From contig JAZAUS010000001.1 in the NCBI GenBank assembly GCA_036342255.1, positions 1-64,000 of the forward strand: DNA of 64,000 nucleotides, read 5' to 3'. Position numbers and translations under genes: made by a program. This document shows positions 16,062 through 25,778 of this stretch, piece by piece. The notes below the pieces were generated by a model. It was not told the origin of the DNA. It saw only the letters and a list, made by a program, of their open reading frames with translations, and did not search any database. The stretch is from RUG11198 sp036342255 (GTDB lineage Bacteria > Bacillota_I > Bacilli_A > RF39 > UBA660). How positions within the stretch are numbered: position 1 is the stretch's first letter; the number at the start of each line of letters is the position of its first letter.

Positions 16062-16293
16062 TTGTATTGTAACTTTGGAAAAATTAGAGAAAAAAGATTT
16101 AATAAGAGTTGTTAAAAATAAAGATGGTGAAGTTTTTATTGATTTGACTGGTAAAGCTAATGGAAGAGGAGCTTATTTAAAGAAAGATAAAGAAGTTATA
16201 AAAAAATGTAAAAAGAATAAAATATTAGATAGGAAATTAGAAGTGGAAATTCCTGATAATATATATGAGGAGCTTGATTTGATGATTAAATAA
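16039..16293 (+). CDS. rnpM: YlxR family RNA-binding protein RnpM
   Basis: The 84-residue basic protein has the YlxR (DUF448) hallmarks: an N-terminal RSCIVT segment (usual form RMCVVC/T), the LIRVVKNKDGEV strand and the GRGAYL motif near residue 44. In Bacillus it modulates RNase P activity. It overlaps nusA by 23 bases. The usual next gene, ylxQ (an L7Ae-like protein), is absent, and infB follows 17 bases later. Confidence 0.9.
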   Translation: MKKKPMRSCIVTLEKLEKKDLIRVVKNKDGEVFIDLTGKANGRGAYLKKDKEVIKKCKKNKILDRKLEVEIPDNIYEELDLMIK

Positions 16294-16310
16294 TATATGG
16301 AGGTGATATT

Positions 16311-18407
16311 ATGATGAGTGTACTTGAGTATGCTAATGATGTCAATTTAAAGGTAGATGTTATATTAGATTTGTGTAAAAAGTTGGATATAGATGTTAAT
16401 AATGAAGATGATATGCTTGATGATGAAGCTATTATTCTTTTGGATAATGAAATCGAAAATGGTGATTTTCTGATAGATGAATCTAATGATGAGGAAGAAG
16501 AGGAAGATTTAATAGAAATTAGTAACAAAAATAAAGATGATAATACTAGAGTTAGTATGAAGAAGAAGAGTAGTAAAAATGCTAAGACTGATTTTATGAA
16601 AAAGCGTAAAGAGATGTATAAGCATAAAGATAAGCTTCAGACTAATGAAGTAATTATTAGTGAGAATGATGTTATATATAGAGATAATATGAGTGTTGGG
16701 GAACTTGCTAAAAGTATTGGTGTTGGTTCTGGAGAAGTTATTGGTAAACTTATGGGTCTTGGATTAATGATGACTGTTAATAATAGTGTTGATTATGATA
16801 CTGCTGAAGTTATTGTTATGGATTATGGTAAAAATATTAAGAGGGAGGAAGCAACTGATGAATCTAATTTTGAAGAATTAGAAATAGTTGATGATCCAAA
16901 AGATTTGGTAGAAAGACCTCCTGTTGTTACTATTATGGGTCATGTTGATCATGGTAAGACGACTCTTCTTGATACTATTAGAAAAACAAATGTTGTTGAG
17001 GGCGAAGCTGGTGGAATTACACAGGCTATAGGTGCTTATCAAGTAGTTCATAATGGTAAGAAAATAACATTTATAGATACGCCAGGACATGCAGCTTTTA
17101 CTGAGATGAGGGCTCGTGGTGCTAGTGTTACAGATATTGTAATAATAATAGTAGCAGCTGATGATGGGGTAATGCCTCAGACAAAAGAAGCTATTGATCA
17201 TGCTAAGGCAGCTAAAGTTCCTATTATAGTGGCTGTTAATAAGATAGATAAAGCTGGAGCTGATCCAAATAAAGTAATGACAGAAATGGCTGAAGCTGGT
17301 GTTATGCCTGAGGAGTGGGGTGGAGATGTTATGTTTGTTAATATTTCTGCTAAAGCTGGTACTGGTATAAGTGATTTGTTAGAGAGAATTTTATTAATTA
17401 GTGAGATGTTGGAATTAAAGGCTAATCCTAAAAGATATGCTAGTGGAACAGTGTTGGAGTCTGAATTTAATAAGAAGACAGGTGTTAAGACTAGTTTACT
17501 TATTGGTAATGGAACTTTAAGACTTGGTGATGCTATTGTAGTTGGTGATTATGCTGGTAAAGTTAGAACTTTAAAGAATGATCAGAATGAATCATTAGTT
17601 GAGGCAAAACCAGGAGATCCGGTTAGTATAACTGGACTTAATGAAAGTCCTTCAGCTGGTGATAAATTTATGGTTTTTGAGAACGAAAAGAAAGCTAAAG
17701 CTATTGCTAATGAAAGAAAACTTAAGACTAAAAATGCTAATATGAATGTTAGTCAAACTGTTAGTTTAGATGAATTATTTAATAAAATAGAGGCTGGAGA
17801 AAAGGAAGTTAATATTTTGTTAAAGGCTGATGTTAGAGGTAGTGAAGAAGCTGTTAAGAATTCTTTATTAAAATTAGATGTTGAGGGAATAAAAGTTAAT
17901 ATAATTAGAAGTGGTATTGGTGCTGTTAGTGAATCTGATATAGTACTTGCTGCTGCTAGTGGGGCTATTATTATTGGTTTTAATATTAGACCAGATAATA
18001 AGACAATGGAATATGCTAAAACTAGGGGTGTTGAAATAAGATTATATGATATTATTTATAAATTAGTTGAGGATATTGAACAAGCAATGAAGGGTAAGTT
18101 AGATCCTATATACGAAGAGAAAGTATTAGGTGAAGCTGAAGTTAGAAAATTGTTTAAATTTTCTAAAGTTGGTACAATTGCTGGTTCAATGGTTACTAAT
18201 GGTTTGATTAAGAGAGATGCTAAGGCTAGAGTTATTAGAGATGGTGCTGTTATTTATGATGGTAATATTAATAGTTTAGCTAGAGAAAAGGATCAGGTTA
18301 AAGAAGTTAAAAGTGGCTTTGAATGTGGTATTACAATAGAAAATTTTAATGATATAAAAGAGAATGATATTATTGAGGCTTATGAAATTGTAGAAATTGA
18401 AAGATAG
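16311..18407 (+). CDS. infB: Translation initiation factor IF-2
   Basis: IF-2 is the GTPase that brings fMet-tRNA to the 30S subunit and promotes subunit joining. The 698-residue protein has a short charged N-terminus with an IF2_N module near residues 125-175, the G domain with GHVDHGKT at 210-217, DTPGHAAF and NKID, then domains II-IV. GGAGGTGATATT precedes ATG 16311. In most Firmicutes rbfA and truB follow; here a terminator and a surface-protein gene follow instead. Confidence 0.97.
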   Translation: MMSVLEYANDVNLKVDVILDLCKKLDIDVNNEDDMLDDEAIILLDNEIENGDFLIDESNDEEEEEDLIEISNKNKDDNTRVSMKKKSSKNAKTDFMKKRKEMYKHKDKLQTNEVIISENDVIYRDNMSVGELAKSIGVGSGEVIGKLMGLGLMMTVNNSVDYDTAEVIVMDYGKNIKREEATDESNFEELEIVDDPKDLVERPPVVTIMGHVDHGKTTLLDTIRKTNVVEGEAGGITQAIGAYQVVHNGKKITFIDTPGHAAFTEMRARGASVTDIVIIIVAADDGVMPQTKEAIDHAKAAKVPIIVAVNKIDKAGADPNKVMTEMAEAGVMPEEWGGDVMFVNISAKAGTGISDLLERILLISEMLELKANPKRYASGTVLESEFNKKTGVKTSLLIGNGTLRLGDAIVVGDYAGKVRTLKNDQNESLVEAKPGDPVSITGLNESPSAGDKFMVFENEKKAKAIANERKLKTKNANMNVSQTVSLDELFNKIEAGEKEVNILLKADVRGSEEAVKNSLLKLDVEGIKVNIIRSGIGAVSESDIVLAAASGAIIIGFNIRPDNKTMEYAKTRGVEIRLYDIIYKLVEDIEQAMKGKLDPIYEEKVLGEAEVRKLFKFSKVGTIAGSMVTNGLIKRDAKARVIRDGAVIYDGNINSLAREKDQVKEVKSGFECGITIENFNDIKENDIIEAYEIVEIER

Positions 18408-18425
18408 AAATGTCTTTCTTTTTTT
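18397..18425 (+). terminator. Terminator overlapping the end of infB
   Basis: GAAAGA at 18399-18404 pairs with TCTTTC at 18413-18418 and is followed by a T run. The infB stop codon lies in the loop. Confidence 0.75.
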
Positions 18426-18437
18426 ATTAAAAAAATG

Positions 18438-18466
18438 TTGTCAAATTTATAATCATATGGTATACT
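18438..18466 (+). promoter_or_regulatory. Promoter of the large surface protein
   Basis: TTGTCA at 18438-18443 and TATACT at 18461-18466 with a 17-base spacer. Confidence 0.65.
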
Positions 18467-18495
18467 TTATCTATAATGTAAAGGTAGGGAGAAAG

Positions 18496-21093
18496 ATGAA
18501 AGTTAAATTTAAATTATTATTGTTTGTTTTTATTGCTTTTATTTGTTTAGGTGTTAATCTTGGTGAAGTAAAGGCAGTAACAATGACGAAAGGAGATCAT
18601 TATACTTATTCTTCTTGTGGGTTATCTGGTGAAGGAGCTAAATGGGATTATACAGTATATAAGAAGATAGGTGATGATGATGCTTACTGTCTTGAAGAAA
18701 AGGTAAAAGCTTGTACCTCAATGGAACTTGCTACTGAAGGTGATAGACATAGTGAGCCTGCTAAAATATTTGCTGGTTTGGCTTGGGATAAGGTAAAAGC
18801 TAGTGTTACTGAAGATTATAGTAGTAGTTGTAAGGTAGACAAGTTACGTTATGTATATATGTTTATGTTACTTAATACTTATTATAATTTAGATCCTGAT
18901 AATATTAATAGTTCGTTCCGTTCTACATCTGTTAATTTTAGTAAGGGTAGTAAGAATGCTGATATTAAAAGAATTTATAATGAAGTTATAGCTGAGAAAA
19001 AAGAAATTACTTCTGCATCTTTAGCTAAGGGTAGTATTACTACTTCTTCTATAGTTTTGAGTTCGTTAAATGATAGTGCTACAACTTATATTTCAAAACC
19101 AATTAGTATAACTGGTTTAAGTACTGAATTGATGGGAAAAGTTCCTACTTATACTTTAAAAGTAACGGCTAATGGTGATGCTACTCCTACTATTTGTAGT
19201 AAAGGAAATGGTACTGGTTGTAGTGGTGATACTGTAACAATAACTGGTGCTGCTGATTATAATAATTTCTATATTAAAGTGGATAATGCTAGTGCTGATA
19301 CAGTAGTAACAGCTACTCTTAAAGGAAATGTTTGTAGAGAATATTCTAAAATGGAATATTATTATAAAGGTGGCGGTTGCCAAGATGTTGCTAGAAATGT
19401 TGGTGGAACTGATCAAACATGTAAAGAATCTAATGTTAGTAGAAAATTCACTGTAAAAGTTAAAACTGATAAATATTCTGTTTCGTTATATAAATATGAT
19501 GAAGATGGAAATGATATTGATGATGCTGAATTTACAATGACTATTGGAGGAGAACCTGTTAATAATTTAGTTCATAATGGTCATATTTTCTCTGTAAGTA
19601 ATTTAGATTCACTAAATTCTGGAACAGAAATATGTTATACTGAAACTAAAATACCAAGTGGTTTTATCAAACCTGAAAGAATTTCAAACTGTTTTACTGT
19701 TCCTGAAAGAGGAAGTTCAGTTTGTTATGATGGTAATGGTAATTCAGTAGAAGATCAAGAATATTGTAAAGCTTATCAATATATGTGTAAAGATACTAAT
19801 GGAGAATATAAAAATCCTAATGCTGAAGGAAAATGTATGATAGAAACTTCTTCTTCTCCTGTATGTTATCAAGTTCAAACTATTGAAGGTTTACCTTTTT
19901 ACTTTTCACAAGATATTCCAGCAAATAATTGTGATAGTAATCCTGGAGATGGTTATGATTATGTTTGGGCTTGTCCTAATGATGATGCAAATAATCCACA
20001 ACCAGTAGATAGTAGTGATGCTACTTGTACTTCTTCTGAGGTTGAAGTGCCTGAGAATAAAACTTGTGTAATATCTAATGGAGCTGGTGGATATACTGTA
20101 TCTGATAATACTGCTTATTGTGATACTGATGTAAGTGCATATACACAAGTTAATTTTGATGATAATGATTTAGCTCTTTATACTATTAATACTAAGAATA
20201 GTGTATCAATTAGCAAAAAAGCTTTGACTGGTGATAATGAAGTTCCTGGTGCAACTTTAAAAATATGTACTAAGGAAAGCTATGATAGTAGTGGTAATAA
20301 TTGTGAAATTGCTCAGTCTGTAGATAAAAAAGATTTGAAATGGGTTTCAACTTTTGAACCTAAGATTATTAATGGAGTTCCTAAAGGAGATTATTATGTA
20401 GTTGAGACTTTACCTCCTGACGGATATATGTTGACAAGTAATGCTACATCTTTCTCAATTGATGATGATGGTAACGTTAAAGTAGATAATCAAGTTACTA
20501 CAAATCCTTTAGTTATTCATAATACACTTAATAAGGTAGTTATAAGTAAAACTGATTTGGCTTCTTCTAAAGAAGTTCCAGGTGCTAAGATGGCTATTTG
20601 TTTGAGTACTTTTGGTAGAACTAGAGCAACTTCAACTGAAGAAAATGCTGAAGAAAGTGTTGATGAATCTGGTTCAGATGGAATCCTTTTAGATGCTTCT
20701 GGAGATTGTATTCCTGCAATTGATGCTGAAGGAAATGAAACTACTTGGACAAGTGGTACTTCTCCTCATGAGATAAATGGTCTTCCTGCTGGTACTTATT
20801 ATTTAGTTGAAACTATGGCACCTGATGGATATGCAACTGCTGAAGCTATTCAATTTACTATGAGTGCAGATGGTAAAATAACTGATAAGAATGGTAAAAG
20901 TTTAGCTGATAATAAGTTAGTAATGAAAGATGCAACTATAAATCAAGTTAAGACTGGTAGAATGGTTACAATAATTGCTCTTGTTATGGCTATTGTAGCT
21001 GTTGGATTGGGTAGTTATTATGTTTCTGGACATAAAATATCATTTGCTGGTATTAATTTAGGAGCTAAAATTAAAGGTAAAAAAGATAATTAA
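18496..21093 (+). CDS. Large Cys-rich surface protein with SpaA/Cna_B-type domains
   Basis: The 865-residue exported protein begins with a signal peptide (residues 1-30). Three SpaA/Cna_B-like beta-sandwiches are seen at about 317-400, 568-675 and 678-830; the last two carry the YYxVET-x-PPDGY/APDGY signature around the glutamate that assists intramolecular isopeptide bonds, with Lys in SISKKA and VISKTD strands. The middle, about 410-560, is unusually rich in Cys. A C-terminal VKTG, a hydrophobic segment and a long basic tail look like a divergent sorting signal or plain anchor. ATG 18496 follows AGGGAGAA; a longer frame from 18397 would run through the infB terminator. Confidence 0.8.
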   Translation: MKVKFKLLLFVFIAFICLGVNLGEVKAVTMTKGDHYTYSSCGLSGEGAKWDYTVYKKIGDDDAYCLEEKVKACTSMELATEGDRHSEPAKIFAGLAWDKVKASVTEDYSSSCKVDKLRYVYMFMLLNTYYNLDPDNINSSFRSTSVNFSKGSKNADIKRIYNEVIAEKKEITSASLAKGSITTSSIVLSSLNDSATTYISKPISITGLSTELMGKVPTYTLKVTANGDATPTICSKGNGTGCSGDTVTITGAADYNNFYIKVDNASADTVVTATLKGNVCREYSKMEYYYKGGGCQDVARNVGGTDQTCKESNVSRKFTVKVKTDKYSVSLYKYDEDGNDIDDAEFTMTIGGEPVNNLVHNGHIFSVSNLDSLNSGTEICYTETKIPSGFIKPERISNCFTVPERGSSVCYDGNGNSVEDQEYCKAYQYMCKDTNGEYKNPNAEGKCMIETSSSPVCYQVQTIEGLPFYFSQDIPANNCDSNPGDGYDYVWACPNDDANNPQPVDSSDATCTSSEVEVPENKTCVISNGAGGYTVSDNTAYCDTDVSAYTQVNFDDNDLALYTINTKNSVSISKKALTGDNEVPGATLKICTKESYDSSGNNCEIAQSVDKKDLKWVSTFEPKIINGVPKGDYYVVETLPPDGYMLTSNATSFSIDDDGNVKVDNQVTTNPLVIHNTLNKVVISKTDLASSKEVPGAKMAICLSTFGRTRATSTEENAEESVDESGSDGILLDASGDCIPAIDAEGNETTWTSGTSPHEINGLPAGTYYLVETMAPDGYATAEAIQFTMSADGKITDKNGKSLADNKLVMKDATINQVKTGRMVTIIALVMAIVAVGLGSYYVSGHKISFAGINLGAKIKGKKDN

Positions 21094-21103
21094 TAAGAGT
21101 TTT

Positions 21104-21142
21104 AAAGAGTTAGTGAACTATTGTTTGTTAACTCTTTTTTTC
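21104..21142 (+). terminator. Terminator after the surface-protein gene
   Basis: AAAGAGTTA at 21104-21112 pairs with TAACTCTTT at 21129-21137, followed by further T residues. Confidence 0.75.
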
Positions 21143-21171
21143 TTTACTAAAAAAGTTATTTATAGTATAAT
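21143..21171 (+). promoter_or_regulatory. rplI-dnaB operon promoter
   Basis: TTTACT at 21143-21148 and TATAAT at 21166-21171 with a 17-base spacer, directly after the preceding terminator. Confidence 0.6.
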
Positions 21172-21193
21172 TGTTTTTGTAAGGGTGATTAGG

Positions 21194-21634
21194 ATGAAAG
21201 TGATTTTTATTAAGGATTTGAAGAAACAAGGTAAAGTTAATGATATAAAAGAAGTTAGTGATGGCTATGCTATTAACTATTTAATAAAAAATGGATATGC
21301 TGTTAAGTATACTAAAACTAGTTCTAGTATTTTAAATAAAGATATGGAAAAAAAGAGAGAGAAGGATCAAGCAGACTATGAAAAGGCTGTTAATGTTAGA
21401 AAAGAACTTGAAAAGGAATTGTTAAAATTTTATGTTAAGGCTAATAATGGTAAAGTTTTTGGATCTGTTAGTAATAAGCAAATATGTGATTCTTTATTAA
21501 AAAAAGGTTATAAAGTTGATAAAAGAATGATTAAGGGTAAAGATTCTCTTTCATCTCTTGGCATGCATATTGTTGAAGTTGCCTTATATAAAGATGTTAT
21601 TTGTGAATTAAAAGTACAATTGATTGAGAAGTAG
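21194..21634 (+). CDS. rplI: 50S ribosomal protein L9
   Basis: L9 (146 residues) has an N-domain that binds 23S rRNA (MKVIFIKDLKKQGKVNDIKEV, GYAINYLIKNGYAV), a long connecting helix at about 40-75 and a C-domain containing NGKVFGSVSNKQI. ATG 21194 has AAGGGTG 6 bases upstream; the frame extends further upstream through the promoter but those residues are not L9. It is followed by dnaB 8 bases later, a common order in Firmicutes. Confidence 0.95.
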   Translation: MKVIFIKDLKKQGKVNDIKEVSDGYAINYLIKNGYAVKYTKTSSSILNKDMEKKREKDQADYEKAVNVRKELEKELLKFYVKANNGKVFGSVSNKQICDSLLKKGYKVDKRMIKGKDSLSSLGMHIVEVALYKDVICELKVQLIEK

Positions 21635-21642
21635 GTGTTAGT

Positions 21643-22989
21643 ATGAATAACAATGGATTACCACATAATATAGAGGCAGAAAAAGCTTTATTAGGTTCTG
21701 TTTTTTGGTCTTATGATTCCTTGCAAAAGGTATGTGAGGAAGTATCTAAAGATGTTTTTTATTTGGATAGTCATAGTAAGATTTTTGAGGTAATTCAACA
21801 ATTGTATTTTGATAAAAAGCCTGTTGATGCTACTACTGTTACTACTGATGCTATAAGTAAGGGGATACTTCCACAGATTGGTGGGGTTGAGTATTTAAAT
21901 AGTGTTATTAATAGTGTTGCAACTGGAGCTAATGTTTCATATTATATTGATATTGTTTTAGAAAAATATACTTTAAGACGTATGATAGAAGTTGCTACTA
22001 GTATTATTACAAATGCTAATAATAGTGATATGAAAGTGGCTGAAGTTGTTGAAAATGCTGAGAAAAATATTTTAAATGTTTCTAATTCTCGTAAGACGAG
22101 TGAGTTTAGAACAGTTGGTGAGGTTTTAGATAAAGCTCAAAGTGATTTAGAGAAATTGGCTAAAAATAAGGGAAATATTAGTGGTCTTACGACAGGACTT
22201 ATTGATTTAGATAATTTGACTAATGGTTTACATCCTACGCAGCTTGTTATTGTAGCTGCTCGTCCTGCTGTTGGTAAGACTGCTTTTGCTCTTAATGTTG
22301 CTTGTTCTGCTGCTAAGAGTACTAAGAAGAATATTGCTATTTTTTCTTTGGAAATGCCTGCTGAACAATTGGTTATGCGTATGATTAGTTCTTTGGGGCA
22401 AGTTGATAATAAGAAATTGCAAACAGGTAAATTAGAGAATGATGATTGGAAAAGATTAAACGAAGCTATTAGTCAGCTTGCTGATACTAATATTTATTTT
22501 CATGATGCTGGGGGGATAACTGCTAGTGAGATAAAAGCTAAGTGTAGGAGGTTGTCAACTATTGGTGATGGATTGGGTTTAGTTGTTATAGATTATTTAC
22601 AATTAATTGATTCTTCATCAAGATATTCTTCTTCTAGGCAGCAAGAAGTTTCTGAGATTTCTAGAAGCCTAAAAACAATGGCTTTGGAATTGGAAGTTCC
22701 TGTTATAGCTTTATCACAGTTATCTAGAAATGTTGAAAAGAGGGAGGATAAAAAGCCTGTTTTATCTGATTTGAGGGAATCTGGTTCAATTGAGCAGGAT
22801 GCTGATATAGTGGCAGCACTTCATGCTCCTAATGTTGATGCACCTGTAGATGATAATTTGCCTACTCCTATACAATTAATAATATTGAAACATAGGAATG
22901 GGCCTATTTCTACGATTGATATGTTGTTTAAAAAGAGGACATCAACATTTTTATCAATAAAAAGAGAAGGTGGTTCTAGTGCTAAATAA
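21643..22989 (+). CDS. dnaB: Replicative DNA helicase DnaB/DnaC
   Basis: This is the ring helicase that unwinds DNA at the replication fork (DnaC in Bacillus nomenclature). The 448 residues show the N-terminal DnaB domain (about 5-110), linker helix, and RecA-type motor domain with Walker A ARPAVGKT (Lys212), IFSLEMPAEQLVMR, VVIDYLQLI (Walker B) and LSQLSR. No intein or insertion is visible. It lies between rplI and a wall-hydrolase gene. Confidence 0.97.
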   Translation: MNNNGLPHNIEAEKALLGSVFWSYDSLQKVCEEVSKDVFYLDSHSKIFEVIQQLYFDKKPVDATTVTTDAISKGILPQIGGVEYLNSVINSVATGANVSYYIDIVLEKYTLRRMIEVATSIITNANNSDMKVAEVVENAEKNILNVSNSRKTSEFRTVGEVLDKAQSDLEKLAKNKGNISGLTTGLIDLDNLTNGLHPTQLVIVAARPAVGKTAFALNVACSAAKSTKKNIAIFSLEMPAEQLVMRMISSLGQVDNKKLQTGKLENDDWKRLNEAISQLADTNIYFHDAGGITASEIKAKCRRLSTIGDGLGLVVIDYLQLIDSSSRYSSSRQQEVSEISRSLKTMALELEVPVIALSQLSRNVEKREDKKPVLSDLRESGSIEQDADIVAALHAPNVDAPVDDNLPTPIQLIILKHRNGPISTIDMLFKKRTSTFLSIKREGGSSAK

Positions 22990-24505
22990 TCAATTTAGGA
23001 TTTCATATATTATTTCAATATTATTGATTGCTTCTTTTCTTGTGTTATTAGGATTTGTTAATGATGATAATAAAGAACCTATTAAAGTATATAATGTTTA
23101 TTTAAAAGGTGATATTATTGGAGTTGTTAAGGATAAGAAATCTTTTGAAGAATATATAAATAATAAAGAAAAATATATAAAGAAAAAATATAATGTTGAT
23201 AAAGTATTTATGCCTAATGGTGTTGTTATAAAAAAAATGACTACTTTTGATAAGAAAGTTGATACTAATGCTGAAGTATATAAAAAAATAATAAAGATGA
23301 AACAATTTACTATAAAGGGAACTGTTATTACAATTACAAATAAAGTTGATAAGAAAAAGGTTAATAAAATATATGTCTTGAATAAAGAGATATTTGATGA
23401 TGCTTTAGAAGAGTTGATAAAGTCATTTGTAGATAATGATAGTTATAAATCATATATGGAAAGTACTCAAAAAGAAATAGTAGATACTGGTAGAGTTATA
23501 AAGAATATTGATGTTTCTGAAAAGATTACATATAAGAATACTTATATTTCTATTGATAATGATATTTTTTCTAAGAAGAGTGAATTAGCTAAATATTTGT
23601 TATTTGGTACTAATAAAAAGCAAAATACTTATACTGTGAAAGATGGAGATACTATTGAGACTGTTGCTAATGCTAATAAATTAAATGTTCAGGAATTTCT
23701 TTTGGCTAATTCACAGTTTAATAGTGAAAATACTTTATTGTATGCTGGGCAGAAGGTAAATGTTGGTCTTATTAGTCCTATTGTTAATATTGAAGTGGAA
23801 GTTAATGATGTTAGTGATGAAGAGAGAAGTTTTGGTGTTGATATAAAGTATGATAGTACTAAATTACAGGGAACTGAATTTGTACAAAGACAAGGAGAAA
23901 AAGGGTTATATAGAGTTAGTCGTGAGTATCAGTATATTAATGGACAATTATCTGATACACTTATACTTAATTCAACAGAATTAAAACCTACAATTAATAA
24001 AGTAATTGTAAAAGGTGATAAAGAAGTTCCTCATATTGCTGATCTATCTTCTTGGGCTTGGCCTACAGATAGACCATATACTATAACTACTTATTATGGT
24101 TATCGTTGGGGATCTATGCATGCTGCTATTGATATTTATGGTCCTGGACATGGATCTGCTATATATGCTGCTAATAATGGTACTGTACAAGTAGCTCAAG
24201 GCGGTTGTACACCTGGTTATTCTGGATGTAATGGTAGAAGAGGAAATTATATAATTATTAATCATAATAATCAGGGGTATCATACAGTTTATATGCATTT
24301 ATCTGCTATATTAGTTAAACAAGGTCAGACTGTTGCTAGAGGTCAAAAGATAGGTACTATGGGTAATACTGGTGAAGTATATCCTGTTCCTTCTAGATAT
24401 AGTCCTTATAGTGGAACACATTTGCATTTTGCAACTACTAGGGGTGATCCATCTCGTGGTGGTAATACTGGTAATCCATTCGATCCTTTAACTTTATATC
24501 GATGA
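22979..24505 (+). CDS. Membrane-anchored M23 peptidase with LysM and G5-like domains
   Basis: The 508-residue protein likely cuts peptidoglycan cross-bridges. An N-terminal membrane segment (residues 8-26) is followed by about 190 residues without known fold, a LysM wall-binding domain (YTVKDGDTIETVAN, about 217-262), a G5-like domain (about 265-345) and a C-terminal M23 domain. Zinc ligands His381 and Asp385 lie in HAAID, and His481/His483 in HLHF. GTG 22979 has AAGGTGG 5 bases upstream and overlaps the dnaB end. LysM-G5-M23 layouts are common in wall hydrolases of Firmicutes; no mutation of the metal ligands is seen. Confidence 0.88.
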   Translation: MLNNQFRISYIISILLIASFLVLLGFVNDDNKEPIKVYNVYLKGDIIGVVKDKKSFEEYINNKEKYIKKKYNVDKVFMPNGVVIKKMTTFDKKVDTNAEVYKKIIKMKQFTIKGTVITITNKVDKKKVNKIYVLNKEIFDDALEELIKSFVDNDSYKSYMESTQKEIVDTGRVIKNIDVSEKITYKNTYISIDNDIFSKKSELAKYLLFGTNKKQNTYTVKDGDTIETVANANKLNVQEFLLANSQFNSENTLLYAGQKVNVGLISPIVNIEVEVNDVSDEERSFGVDIKYDSTKLQGTEFVQRQGEKGLYRVSREYQYINGQLSDTLILNSTELKPTINKVIVKGDKEVPHIADLSSWAWPTDRPYTITTYYGYRWGSMHAAIDIYGPGHGSAIYAANNGTVQVAQGGCTPGYSGCNGRRGNYIIINHNNQGYHTVYMHLSAILVKQGQTVARGQKIGTMGNTGEVYPVPSRYSPYSGTHLHFATTRGDPSRGGNTGNPFDPLTLYR

Positions 24506-25260
24506 GAGTAAAAGTTTTATCTTCCGGTAGTAAGGGTAATACTACTTTTGTAGATGATGGAAATACTAAAATATTAATCGATTGTGGTAATAGCTCTAAA
24601 TATATAGTTAGTAAGCTTAATGATATGGGGATCGATAGAAATAATTTAGATGCTATACTATTAACACATACGCATATTGATCATATTAAAGGATTAAAAG
24701 TTTTTGTTAAGAAAAATAATATTCCTGTATATGTTACTAAAGATATGTTGAAAGATTTAGATTTTTTAGATAATTATATTATTCTTGATAAAGAAGTGTT
24801 TAGTATAAATACTATTACTATTAATGTTATTAAGACTTCACATGATGCTCTTGGTTCAGTTGGATATATTATTAATTCTAATGATAAGTCTTTGGTTTAT
24901 GTTACAGATACGGGATATATTAATCAAAAGTATTTTAATATTTTATCTAATCGTGATATTTATATTTTTGAGTCTAATCATGATGTTGAAATGCTTAATA
25001 ATGGTACTTATCCATTTAGAGTTAGGCAAAGAATATTAGGTGATAAAGGTCATTTATCTAATTATGATTCGGCTAGGTATTTATCTTCTTTTGTTGGGGA
25101 TAAAACTAAATGTATTGTTTTAGCTCATTTATCACAAGAGAATAATAGAGAAGAAATAGCTTTAAATACTTTATTGGATAAACTTGGTGAGAATAGTAAG
25201 TCTATAGATAAAATAATAGTTGCTAGACAAGATTGTGAAACGGAGTTATTAGAAGTATGA
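24502..25260 (+). CDS. walJ: Metallo-beta-lactamase fold hydrolase WalJ (YycJ)
   Basis: The 252-residue protein has the metal-binding motif HTHIDH at 56-61 and the usual N-terminus VLSSGSKGNTTFV. The WalJ/YycJ family belongs to the WalRK-associated genes in Bacilli and is reported to act as a 5'-3' DNA exonuclease in mismatch repair. The two-component genes themselves are not here, but rlmH follows as it commonly does. ATG 24502 overlaps the upstream stop (ATGA). Confidence 0.9.
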   Translation: MRVKVLSSGSKGNTTFVDDGNTKILIDCGNSSKYIVSKLNDMGIDRNNLDAILLTHTHIDHIKGLKVFVKKNNIPVYVTKDMLKDLDFLDNYIILDKEVFSINTITINVIKTSHDALGSVGYIINSNDKSLVYVTDTGYINQKYFNILSNRDIYIFESNHDVEMLNNGTYPFRVRQRILGDKGHLSNYDSARYLSSFVGDKTKCIVLAHLSQENNREEIALNTLLDKLGENSKSIDKIIVARQDCETELLEV

Positions 25261-25691
25261 TAAAAATTTTATGTGTTGGTAAAATAAAAGAGAGTTTTTA
25301 TAAAGATGCTATTAAAGAATATTTAAAGAGACTTAGTAAATATCATAAAATTATTATAGATGAAGTTAATGATAGTAATATTAATAAAGAGAAAGAATTA
25401 TTAATTAATCATATAAATATAAAAGATTATGTTGTAGTGTTTGATATTGATGGTAAAGAAATGAATTCATTAGAGTTTTCTCAATTTATTGATAAAACTC
25501 TAATGGTTAATTCTAATATTGTGTTTATTATAGGTGGGTCTGATGGTGTTCATGAAGATATAAAAAAAATGGCTAATTATAGATTATCTTTTTCTAAAAT
25601 GACTTTTCCACATCAATTGTTTAGAGTGATATGTTTAGAACAAATTTATAGATCTTTTAAGATATTAAATAATGAGACTTATCATAAATAA
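25257..25691 (+). CDS. rlmH: 23S rRNA pseudouridine-1915 N3-methyltransferase
   Basis: RlmH is a SPOUT methyltransferase that modifies pseudouridine 1915 in helix 69 of 23S rRNA in 70S ribosomes. The 144-residue product has the family's FIIGGSDGVHEDI SAM-binding knot near residues 95-107 and the C-terminal FPHQLFRVICLEQIYR segment near 120-135. The start overlaps walJ by ATGA, so translation is coupled. Confidence 0.95.
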   Translation: MIKILCVGKIKESFYKDAIKEYLKRLSKYHKIIIDEVNDSNINKEKELLINHINIKDYVVVFDIDGKEMNSLEFSQFIDKTLMVNSNIVFIIGGSDGVHEDIKKMANYRLSFSKMTFPHQLFRVICLEQIYRSFKILNNETYHK

Positions 25692-25693
25692 TA

Positions 25694-25719
25694 AAAAACA
25701 AACATTTGTATGTTTTTTT
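25694..25719 (+). terminator. Terminator before recA
   Basis: AAACAT and ATGTTT arms with a TTGT loop are followed by a T run directly upstream of the recA -35 box. The same bases contain a half-match to the LexA box seen upstream of lexA (CATTTGTATGTTTT at 25703-25716 against CAAACGTATGTTTG), so they may also bind LexA; that is a weak inference. Confidence 0.5.
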
Positions 25720-25720
25720 C

Positions 25721-25749
25721 TTGACAAAGCTAGTTTAGTGTATTATAAT
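25721..25749 (+). promoter_or_regulatory. recA: recA promoter (full consensus)
   Basis: TTGACA at 25721-25726 and TATAAT at 25744-25749 with a 17-base spacer match the sigma-A consensus in all twelve positions. Confidence 0.9.
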
Positions 25750-25778
25750 TGCATTATAGATAAGTAAAGGAGATTAAA

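Noticed and set aside
19156..19416. Minus-strand open frames in large genes (also near 24044, 27498, 45811)
   Set aside because: They have no ribosome site and are rich in Ser/Ile/Thr as expected for the reverse of AT-rich coding sequence.
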